Assembly (NCBI GenBank): GCA_031841125.1 | Contig: CM063107.1 | Location: 48,373,497 to 48,437,496 of the forward strand | Length of the DNA: 64,000 nt | Direction of reading: 5' to 3' | DNA from: Acanthococcus lagerstroemiae | Lineage: Eukaryota > Arthropoda > Insecta > Hemiptera > Eriococcidae | Shown here: one piece after another, positions 55,141-64,000 of the stretch | How the letters are laid out: each line of letters opens with the position of its first letter | Position numbering within the stretch: the first letter of the stretch is position 1 | The notes under the pieces: generated by a model | The model's input: only the letters and a program-made list of their open reading frames with translations | The model's database searches: none | Told to the model about the DNA's origin: nothing | Made by a program: the position numbers and the translations under genes

Positions 55141-57125
55141 ACCTGCAGCCGAAGCAAATCATTGAAAATTGTGAACCCCCCCCCCCCCCAGAAAAAAGAA
55201 TAGTTCCTTTCTTATTTCTCTTCTTCTTTGCTTTCTTTTTTTTTGCTTTCCTATTTTTGTGTCTTTCCGTGCGTTTTTTTTTCCAGCTGAGCGCTCCATG
55301 GCACTTGCCCTCCTTTATTGTTGTCTGAATCCAATGCTGCCCCGAACATAGCTACGCCATGTGGTGTAAATCGAAATTGATACATACCTCGCTCAGTCAG
55401 TGATGTGGCCGTTCTTGCCGTTCCTTACACTTCGTAATTTGGTTCGGATACCGTGTTTCACTGAACATGAGCTGCTTCTACACTTTTCATATTTATGGTG
55501 TTTGCTCCTGAAATGTGAAACTCGTTCCTGGCTAGCGCAGGATTTTCTCAATTCTCGATTTTCGACTCTTCTGTACGATATTCCTTTGCCTCTTTTCGCG
55601 TAAGCTCGTTCGTATATTGTCCACTCGGACATCGTGTTTCCGCGATACCGTATACAAGGGTTTGTGCATGTAGAATACGGGATACATACGTTGCAGCCTG
55701 ATGACCTACAGTTCGAGTAATTTGAATAATGACCGCACAGAAACGGGCCTATACGGATTACGGCTTGTCTGCGATGATGTTAGCCCCCGGCGAGTATAGG
55801 AGGTCTTGTACAACAATGACAACGACACGATCGTTAACAAATGATAAATGGTGACACCTTTCATAAATTCGAGCCGCCGAGCACCCTTCTATCCCCGGCG
55901 CCGAATTCGGATAGAACTTTCTCGCCGATCAATTTCGTCGCCGTTATTCATTCATCCATTTATTTATATAAAACGCGAGAAGTCTGAAAATACGAATAAT
56001 GAAAACGGGATACACTGGTCGGTAACTTTTCGAAATGTGTCGGTGAACGATACTTCTACGGAAAATTGTTGAATCATTCTAGTCCAATGTCTACAGGAGA
56101 AGGACTTAGTTTTGTAAACCTCTTGAATTTACGACGAGAACGCGAGTAGGGAACATCAAAGAGCCTTGAAACTTGTTGAAATTTGGTATAGCTGTATAAG
56201 AAGGTTATTAGAAGGAAGGAAGTATAAAAGATAAACGAGAACCTGCCTACTTCGTCTTGAATTTAACGATAATCCTATAAGGCTTATATACTTTCGCTTC
56301 TGGTGAAGGTAAGTGAGCTGATCGACGAACAGCTAACGCGCCGAAAACCTACTCAGTTTTCCGGAAGTTTCACCGACTTTTGAGATTTTACATTTTCCGA
56401 AAACTCATTTTTAACGTCAGCTTTCGTGTAATTAATTTAATGTCCAGATATCCTCGTCGAAGCTCTCTCGAGTTTCCTTTCTTCAGGACCAGGAAGGCGA
56501 AAAGAATCCTGGCTTGAAAAGAGATTTTTGTTTTGATATGGCAATTGTGTACGTCGTCACCTTTCGTTGGTTCCCTTTTCATGTGGATTGTGGATTTTCC
56601 GGGTCAGGTTCCAATAATCTGTGTGGTTCAGAGGTGTGAGAAATATCGAAGTTTCTTTTTTTACTTAGAACTTCACTACCTGAAAGATTCTAGACTCGGG
56701 ACAGTCACAAAGCTCATTTTTAGTGTGAAAAACGGCTTAAATCGAATGAGATTAAAAATCAGCGCGAAAATTTGATTTGGGAACACTGTGGATTGTTGTC
56801 AAAGAACATGTCAAGTTGATTGATTATAAATGTGCGTTTGATAATTTATCTGGACTGCGAATCAGTTTTTACATTACAAACTCTTATTACAGAGAGGATT
56901 GTTTTCTCATAAACTGTTTGAAAATATTATAATTGTGATAGAAGTGCGAAGATAATTTCCAACTCGTGCATAAACAAGCTACCTTGCAGATAGCGAGATA
57001 GTAAGAGGGTGTTTGCTATGTTCTCTGTTGTTGTCTGCGTATATGGAAATTTTACTGCATTCATTAACTAGCTGATAAGTGCTAAAGTCAATGAAATGTG
57101 TTTTTCGCTAGCTTCATTTTTAAAA
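55141..57125. other. Non-coding, no recognised feature
   Basis: A C-run lies near 55,178-55,190. Otherwise no gene, RNA or repeat recognised. Confidence 0.4.
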
Positions 57126-57134
57126 AGTGTTGTT

Positions 57135-57758
57135 CAGGGATACGGAAGCCGAACGATACAGCTTCCGCTTCTGGCTTCTAGCCTTGAATTCTCATCTAGC
57201 TTCTCGCTTCTAGCGTCCAGCCTCAGTATGAACTTCTAACTTTCAATTCTTTTTCGGCTTCTGGCTTCTAGCTTCCAGATTCTTTTACTTATTCTCACCA
57301 TTTCCCTTTCACTAACCTATTTCTCTCTCTCTTTTTTCTTCTACTTTTTCAGATAAAGAAACATTTAAAAATTTTCATAAAATTGTAAGAAGCCGATCGG
57401 AAGCTGAAAAACTTTCAGCTTCCGCTTCCAGCTTTTAACTCATTCAGCTTCCAACTTCTGGCTTCTCAAGATTATCCTAAAACTGCAAAAACTTTGAGAA
57501 ATTTTTAAATTTATATTATTAATTTAAAATTTAAATAATAAAAATGAAAATTTTTAATCACTCCAATTAAATAGAAATTCTTTAAAATAAAATAAAATAA
57601 AATTTTTAGGGTATTTTCATCTTTTTATTATATTAAAACTTTTTTATTTTAATATAAAATTTATATTTAATAATTTATATAATATTTATTTATATTTTCA
57701 TTCATTCAAGTATTCTTCCGGCTTCTGACTTCCAGCTACCGGATTCTCCGCATCCCTG
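57135..57758. mobile_element. hAT-type non-autonomous element with GCTTC repeats
   Basis: Tips CAGGGATACGGA (left) and TCCGCATCCCTG (right) are inverse repeats. The flanks GTGTTGTT (57,127-57,134) and ATGTTATT (57,759-57,766) agree at 6 of 8 positions. The body is filled with degenerate GCTTCTGGCTTCTAGC words that may be subterminal binding repeats. A mitochondrial 16S fragment sits inside, near the right end. Confidence 0.65.
57500..57712 (-). pseudogene. rrnL: NUMT: mitochondrial 16S rRNA fragment
   Basis: On the minus strand, AAAAAGATGAAAATACCCTA (about 57,629-57,609) matches the conserved large-subunit rRNA word around GACGAGAAGACCCTA. It is followed at the right distance by TTGGAGTGAT (57,571-57,562), matching the TTGGGGTGAT landmark of insect 16S, and preceded by TGAATGAATGAAAATAT. 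GC is only about 12-15 percent. Sequence is too diverged to be functional and lies in nuclear transposon DNA. Confidence 0.75.
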
Positions 57759-58129
57759 ATGTTATTGCGCTAACTGCCTACACTGGTATTGATAAAACAA
57801 GACCAAATCTGAAATGTCGTAGCTTTGAAGCTAATATTCAGACACAGCACCAACGTCTGTGCGATAAAACAAATATACGCCAGAATGAGAATCTTTTATT
57901 TTCATCTTTTCAATTTGCATTCCTAACCGAGAGGATACGGATCGACTTACCGATAGGTGGCAGCAGTTGACGGAGAACGAAACTGAACTAAAACTGAACT
58001 ATGATCTGTAAACAATTCTTTTTTAAGACGATGATTATTGGAGTCAGATCTTCACACCAATACTCGAAGAGGGCAATAGAGGTAACTGTACTCCCAGAAA
58101 GAAAATTTTCAATTTAACATTCTTCAAAA

Positions 58130-59215
58130 ACAGGCAACCGGTAGGAAAGTCGTAAAATCCCAAACAAACCTACAAGAGTCTTGAAGCGTCTCAAGAAATC
58201 TTATTCAAATATTAAAATATTTTGAAAGTCTCAGAGAGTACTGAAAAATCTTAGAAAGTCTCAAACAAGTCTTACAGAATCATTAATAAGTCTTTGAAAT
58301 TTCAACACAAGTCCTGGAAAGACTTAAGTAGTTCTGAAAAGTCCTATTCTAAACAGGATGGGTCATAAAGAATTTAAATAAGTGTTAATCATTCTCAGCG
58401 AGTCTTCAATATATTACAGAGAGCCTTCAAAAGTCTTGAACATGTGTCCCTCTATAAGTTTTGAAGAATCTTGAAAAGCAAGTACCGATGAGTTTTAACA
58501 ATACTTCAGCAGTCCTGAACAGTTCTATTCAAAATATGAAGAGTCATAAAGAATCTAAATAAGCGTTATTCTCTCTCAGCGAGTCTTTAACATATCAGAG
58601 AGAGAGCCTTCAGAAGTTTTGAACATGTATCCTCAATAAGTTTAGAAGAATCTTCAAAAGCAAATGCCAACGAATTACAAAAATGTCTGAAAGAATCATA
58701 TTCAGTCTTAAGTGAGTCAAGAAAAGTCAGCGCAGTTCAATTAAACAGAAGCCTTACAGAAGCTTAAGCCGAATCCGGGGAAGTCTTCTACAATCTTATC
58801 AATTTTTCTCAATATTTAACCAGGACCGTGCAAAGGAAATCCGGCCCCTGGGAGGGGGGGGGGGTAAAAAGTAGGTAAAAGCAAAAAAACACTACAACGG
58901 TTTTAGGGCCCTTTTTGTAAAATCAGATTTTTTTTAGCACTGGCGGGCCCTAAAAAAAAAACTCGGGCCCGGAGGGACGGGGAACTCCCCCTCTCTGCAC
59001 AGGCTTGTATTTAGCATTTCCAACAAATAGTAAAATTTTAAACAAGCGTGAGAGTTTTGAAAAGTTTTAATCAATTTTGAAGAGTATTTAATAAAGTCTA
59101 GACGAGACATAATGAGTTGTGAAAAGTTCTGAATTGTTTTATTGAATCTTAACAAGCCTGGACAAGCTTAAGGATTACACCAAAACAACCGCTAAAAATA
59201 GTCTTGACAAGACTA
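58130..59215. repeat. Degenerate GTCTTGAA minisatellite with higher-order unit
   Basis: Short words such as AAGTCTTGAA, GAGTCTTCAA and AAAGTCTCA recur throughout. A larger unit of about 184 bp is visible: 58,339-58,492 and 58,523-58,676 share GGTCATAAAGAATTTAAATA-like, CTCAGCGAGTCTT, GAGAGCCTTCA and GAACATGTNTCC words in order. Interrupted by a short hAT-type element at 58,821-59,007. Confidence 0.75.
58821..59007. mobile_element. Short hAT-type MITE, 187 bp
   Basis: Tips CAGGACCGTGCAAAG and CTCTGCACAGGCTTG; duplication TATTTAAC (58,813-58,820) and TATTTAGC (59,008-59,015), 7 of 8 identical. Contains G- and A-runs and GGGCCC-rich stretches. Confidence 0.8.
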
Positions 59216-59219
59216 AAAG

Positions 59220-60025
59220 AATGTTCATCCCATACCCCTAACCCCTTTCCCTGATAGAAAAAACTGAATGGAATACTGATTAACATTGGAAATTCGGCAA
59301 ACATTGTCGTCCTGTCGAGAATTTAATTAAGATTTTGTAGCGTACTAGGGAAGAGATCTTCATTTTCAACGTAATGAAGAAAATAGTCAGCCGCTCGAAT
59401 CGTTCAAAACTTCAAATATTCCTCGCGTATCTGCTAACTTAATCACAATTTTGAGAGTATTAAAATTATTCAAAAACTGGGTTAGGGTGAGGGGGCTATT
59501 CAACTGTCAGGCATTCAGAAGTGCCCCTAATAGGATTACTTCCCGGATTCGTCACTGATTTTAATTCTTCAATTGATTTTTGTTTCGTTGGAGTTGAATT
59601 CTTCGATTTTGTTCCGTCACAGAATCTGTTTTAGAATTCTGAATCCACGTCAGGATTATATTTTTTCGCAGGATCCATCGTTCTAATGCAAATGCTCTGA
59701 GTGTTGTTACAGAATCCTCTTTTCCGAAAATCTAAATTTCTCGCCTCGAATTTTTCTTCGATTTTAGAATGATTTTTCTCGATAAAAAATCAAATTTTTG
59801 GATGCGGATTCCAGAATGCTTTTTCGAAGGATTTGGACTTCCAGATTCTGAAACAGTTGATAATGGAATCGCATTCTTGTATACAGATTTTATGGGTTTA
59901 TTCTTTTATGAATCCGCTCGGGCTGGTTTATGACGACCGGGCCCCGGAACGGAAGTTCCTAGCTGCCCTCCTAGTCACATCAGGCCTGCATCAGACAATT
60001 GTGGAGGCATTTCACACGTGTCGAC
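59220..60025. other. Non-coding, no recognised feature
   Basis: GATTCTG/GAATTCTGA-like words recur loosely around 59,570-59,830, and no gene is recognised. Confidence 0.4.
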
Positions 60026-60030
60026 ATAAT

Positions 60031-60417
60031 CAAGGTGTCTACAGGTTTGGAATATTCGGAAAATTTGGAAAAAGTCAGGAATTTGAAAAGTAGGTCAGGA
60101 AGTTTGTAAATAGTCAGGAAATTCAACAATATTTTTAAGAAGTTTGGAAAAAAACCAAGAATGAACTCACGGAAAATTTTTTTCGTCGTTTAATTTTACT
60201 TCAGCACTCCCTAGAGTCGTATTCTACTGTCTGTGAACACCTTCCTAATGCTTTCACCCAAGAATCAACTTCAAATTTTAGTTTATTTTAACCATAACGT
60301 CTAGTAGTATAAATATAAATATATGTATACTGTCTATACTGTAAAGGTTTAAAGAAGTGAAAAAAAAAGTTTGGAAAAAGCCAGGAATTTATATTTCCCA
60401 TTCTTGTAGACACCTTG
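60031..60417. mobile_element. MITE of the GGTGTCTAC family, copy D
   Basis: Perfect 13-bp inverted tips CAAGGTGTCTACA / TGTAGACACCTTG and a perfect 5-bp duplication ATAAT (60,026-60,030 and 60,418-60,422). The best-preserved of four copies. Internal words GGAAAAAGTCAGGAATTT near the left end recur as GGAAAAAGCCAGGAATTT near the right end. Confidence 0.85.
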
Positions 60418-60424
60418 ATAATTC

Positions 60425-62145
60425 TATTTGGTTTATTTTCAACAGTTCAATTTCGTATGGAACTGAAAAAGCATGAAAGAATCTTGAATTTCAATTAGCA
60501 ATATTGTCGAAAAATGTATTTGACGTGAAACAGTAGAAGTAGTAACTGAGTCAGGAAGCTGAAATTCTGATACGTTATCTGTGATGACCAAACGAAGTCC
60601 CAAGTTCGAAGGTTGGTGCAACTGAACATCTGGGGGAGGGTGGTGAGGCGCCAAAATGAGTTTTCAAGAGGAGAGGGGTGGTGTTAACACTCTAGTTGGC
60701 TGTAATTCGGGCCGAGCATCCGCTAAGAGCGCTACAATCGGCAAAATTGAAAACGGGATCAGGACGATTTTCCTATTTGAATGTTAAGTTATCTCAAAAC
60801 AAGTCGAGAACGAAGCTATTTAGCAGAAAAATTAAGAGAACAAAATTTGTAGAGCGTACAATTTCCTGTAAGTTACCTTTTTTCATAAAAATTGATTTCG
60901 ATAAATTTAAAGAAAGTTTCCGTCCACTACCCGCGCCGCTGATCAATTGCCCCGGATGCATTGTGCGCGATACTAGCGCTGCTTGGCCCGAATTGACTTA
61001 GTGAGTAAAAATCTGTACGATCTTCAACATCTTAATGTAGCTAGAATTCGAAGAAAACTCTAACTTGCCCAAAGTATTTACCGAGTTTACAACTTCTGGT
61101 AAGCCTTTGAGCTCCAGCTGGAGGTAGAGGTATGCCATGAACTGTGCTCCACGTTTTTTGGTAGCACCTTTTCTGTAAGCCGTTGCGTTTCGACATCAGC
61201 GCTCCTACGTTCGCTTTGTCCTCAGACGTGGAAAGACTTTTACTCTGCGAACGCTTCTGACTCATCGGAAAAGAAAAATGGGAAAATTATCTCCATGAAC
61301 AAGTTGGAAGTTGATTGCGTGTTAGGAAGAAATAAAATGCTTTAAATGTCACCACAATAATTCGGTCTACAGTGTACCCTTTTATCGATTTGAATGAAAC
61401 TTTCACGTCATAATGATTTCTGTTGCTTATCGCTGTATAATCGCCATTTTATTTATTGTTATTATTTCATTTTATTTACCCGTACGGCACGCGCGCACGT
61501 ATCATCTAAAGACACATGACTTTGACGGCCATGGTATCCGTAAGACCTCTGAATGAATAGTCTGTGACAGGGCGATCCATTTGCTGGAAACACTAGTTCC
61601 CGAGTGAAAATTCAAGAAAATAGAAATGCAACCGTTTTTCTCGACTCGTTTTGAGAACGAAGAGTTTAGAATGTCAGCCTCTCGGCGTCCTCCCCGGTAG
61701 GGGGAAATTCATACAATGCACGCTTCGCATAAATACGTACACTGTAGAGACGAAAATTAATATGCAACGTGAAGCGACCAAGTCATCATAACAGACGTCT
61801 TACGATGCGATGCGACAAATTTAGAGACACTAAGTGAAAGATATACCACATATCTTCCACTTTCTGTCTTGAAATATGTAATTTGTCGGTCGTGTATATC
61901 TTCAAAATTCATTTCTTAGAATACAACGTGTATTGTGCATTTACTCGAAATACACGATTTTGAATAACCAATTTCTTCGTTGCATGCTTTTGAGACCTTC
62001 GCGGAGTCTCCACATTTCGCGGAGATATTTAAATTCGTGTTTACAAGCATTTCGCTTGGCATTGCAGTTAGTATAATCTGAGTGCGCGTGACAGTTGCTG
62101 GTTCATGAAGGAAAAGGGCGAATGCGAGGCCACATAATACTTTTA
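60425..62145. other. Non-coding, no recognised feature
   Basis: Open frames of up to about 101 codons have no motif. No repeat recognised. Confidence 0.4.
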
Positions 62146-62155
62146 GGGTCCCTGG

Positions 62156-62319
62156 CAGTGCACTGCAGCCGAAAAATTCAGCTTCGGCTTTTGGCTTAAA
62201 CTTTTGACCCAGAGAAAATATACGGCTTGATACAGCTTTAAGCTTTCGGATTTTAGCTGTTGCCATATTACAAAAAGCTGACTTTCTGCTGTTGGCTGGC
62301 TGCAAGCTGCAACACACTG
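62156..62319. mobile_element. Short hAT-type MITE, about 163 bp
   Basis: Tips CAGTGCACTGCAGC and GCTGCAACACACT(G) are inverse repeats. GTCCCTGG is duplicated at 62,148-62,155 and 62,319-62,326 (the last base of the right tip is shared with the duplication). The interior has AGCTTCGGCTTTTGGCTT words like those in the element at 57,135, so the two may be related. Confidence 0.7.
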
Positions 62320-62329
62320 TCCCTGGATC

Positions 62330-63660
62330 CACGTATGCAAAGGTGACTTCGTATCTCTCCTCGTAGACTCTTTCAAACACCCTATCTTGGTTTTTCAAAA
62401 TGATTTCTATATTGGGCACTAGCTTGCCCTAAGAGGAATTCCGTATTCTTATCGAAATGAACTTACACTAATTCATTCCTTTTTGCATGTATAATTACGC
62501 TTTTTCCACTTGCATTATTTTCCTATATGATTCCCCTAATAATTTCCTGCGCAGTGTTGACCGAAATGTGCTTCACCCCCATTCTTCCAGGTAATTTTTA
62601 GTAAGAAAAGGCAGATCGACGAATAAGTCATTCCAAGATTGTGCATAACTAAAGCTTAAAAGCTTTCTCTTCCCAAAAGAAACTTGGGAGCACTAACTTT
62701 AAAATTTCAAAAGGAAAGATAACAAGCATTGTATCAACCTTCTCAGCATGGTCAAGATGAGCATTTCAGGATGTATTTTAGAGTATTAATCACGGCAATA
62801 AGATGACGGGATAACCCCCTCCCCCCAAGACAGAGACCTTCTTACGCTGGGGCCAGTAATCCATGATTCAAAATGTGGTTCTGAATCTGGATTCTGAAAC
62901 TCATCGGATTCTTGGATTCTGGATTTAATTCTGTATTCACGTCAGTTTACTATTATGAGTGACACTTTATAAAAAAGCGAAAAGGTTTCGTTCGTTCTGC
63001 TCGCGCTTACTTACTCAACAGATTCTGCAAGGGATGGGAAAAATCGATAATTTTTCTTGTCGATTTATAATCGATTGAAATTGATAAAACTACTGAACAA
63101 AATGAAATTTTTTGTTTGCACAACGCATTTAAGGAAGTGATTCTTGAGTACTTTTCAACGCTGAATACAGTGCCGTCGGCCGTTTTTCTCTGTCACGTCT
63201 AGTTTTTCTGATCAAAAACTATAAAAAATTCAACTAAATGTGTTCAAAAAGAGGTTTAGGAACTGAATGTGGTCATACTGATTCGTGTTGTTGTGTGTTG
63301 CGGTCGTGTGTAGTGGTGTGTATTCCGTCTGTTTGTTTTCTGTTATTGTGGTCTGATAACACTGATAACATCAGTCAGTGGTACCGCTTATTCCAATGCA
63401 AAAACAAAATGGAAACGAATTTCAGTCGTTCAGAACTCCGAACTGTGACGTGATAGAGAAAAATGGGTCACAGTATCGTGTTCAGCGTTAAAAAGTACCT
63501 CAGGATCACCTGTCGAAATGCATTGTGCAAAATAGTTGTTCAGTAGTGTAATTATTTTTAGTAAACTTGATGTTTTATTCACTTTTTTTCATTTTTTTGG
63601 TATCTTGATGCTGAATTTATTGTGGTAGGTCACTGCCAAGTACTTAATAAAGCGGTATAA
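62330..63660. other. Non-coding, no recognised feature
   Basis: CAAGGGATGGGAAAAATCGAT at about 63,017 looks like a single hAT tip, but no matching right tip was found. No gene recognised. Confidence 0.4.
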
Positions 63661-63667
63661 TAATTTT

Positions 63668-63945
63668 CAATGGCGAAGCGGGGGGGGGGGCGAAGGGGTC
63701 AATGCCCCCAAGGCACTTGAAATTGAATGACAAATAATTATATGGAAAAATGAGTAATTTTTTGCCTTTAAAAACACGTTTTTTCGAAACATTTTCGCTC
63801 AGGCAGTAATTTTACCTTCATTTTTATAAAATAGTTCTCTAATATCGGCGACTTTTAAAAAATCCCCCAATTTTCGACTTTTTCTCCCTTGAAAATCTTA
63901 CTTTGCCCCTCCCCCCCCCCTTGGGAAATCCTGGTGACGCCACTG
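63668..63945. mobile_element. Short hAT-type MITE, 278 bp
   Basis: Tips CAATGGCGAAGC and GTGACGCCACTG; flanks ATAATTTT (63,660-63,667) and ATCATTTT (63,946-63,953), 7 of 8 identical. Contains G10 and C10 runs facing each other, so the element could fold back on itself. Confidence 0.75.
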
Positions 63946-64000
63946 ATCATTTTTGTAAAATAAAACCATCAGCTAAATAAAAAGAGCAAAAAAAATGTTT

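Noticed and set aside
63017..63100. Another hAT-type element starting CAAGGGATGGGAAAAATCGA
   Set aside because: Only one tip seen; no inverse partner or duplication nearby.

Overview
This is a eukaryotic nuclear window, almost certainly from an insect. About 48 kb of it is AT-rich, intron-like or intergenic DNA full of transposon remains, and I see no convincing host protein-coding gene. The host assignment rests on the transposon content (RTE and jockey LINEs, hAT, pogo/Tigger-like and Helitron-like elements, tRNA-derived SINEs, a Polinton) and on two mitochondrial insertions: a cytochrome b fragment that uses TGA as Trp, and a 16S rRNA fragment. The mitochondrial sequences are extremely AT-rich and divergent. 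That would suit a fast-evolving lineage such as Sternorrhyncha, but this is a weak guess.

The centrepiece is a Polinton/Maverick (virus-like giant DNA transposon) at about 37.46-52.72 kb. It has terminal inverted repeats (TIRs) of about 1.3-1.4 kb, each holding an identical 261-codon gene of unknown function, so the element carries that gene twice, facing inward. Between the TIRs, on the + strand, lie a small unknown gene, a foreign-looking 0.8-kb insert, a protein-primed family B DNA polymerase, a packaging ATPase, a DUF8207-like protein, a coiled-coil protein, a retroviral-type integrase, a phospholipase A2-like protein, a minor virion-type protein with a basic heptad tail, an adenain-like protease, a penton-like minor capsid protein, a double-jelly-roll major capsid protein and a 46-codon membrane peptide. 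The set covers replication (polymerase), integration (integrase), packaging (ATPase) and virion building and maturation (capsid proteins, protease, PLA2). Two genes are broken by shifts at A-rich tracts: the polymerase near 42.54-42.55 kb and the PLA2/minor-protein region at the A9 run 47,917-47,925. Most start codons sit directly on a TATAAAATG or TACTATAAATG motif, which looks like a self-encoded promoter code. Palindromes recur at the inner TIR edges and behind the second gene.

Left of the Polinton: a family of miniature inverted-repeat elements (MITEs) with 5-bp target duplications (1.1, 11.1 and 13.5 kb, plus one at 60.0 kb); GC-rich purine-biased tandem repeats ending in a Helitron-like 3' terminus (4.0-6.4 kb); a pogo/Tigger-like MITE inside a palindromic repeat (8.6-9.35 kb); a tandem repeat of about 390 bp (10.8-12.1 kb); a decayed hAT transposase gene (19.0-21.8 kb); a non-autonomous hAT element with a perfect 8-bp duplication next to a SINE (27.0-28.0 kb); a nest of an RTE LINE holding a foldback element and a jockey LINE, followed by the cytochrome b insertion (28.6-31.5 kb); a second RTE fragment (33.3-34.1 kb); and a long hairpin (35.6-36.05 kb).

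Right of the Polinton: a third RTE fragment (53.7-54.1 kb); several short hAT-type elements (54.2, 57.1, 58.8, 62.2 and 63.7 kb), one of them holding the 16S fragment; an intact SINE with a 12-bp duplication (54.67-55.13 kb); and a degenerate GTCTTGAA-type minisatellite (58.1-59.2 kb). Element boundaries were read by eye from termini and target duplications. No alignment or database search was run.
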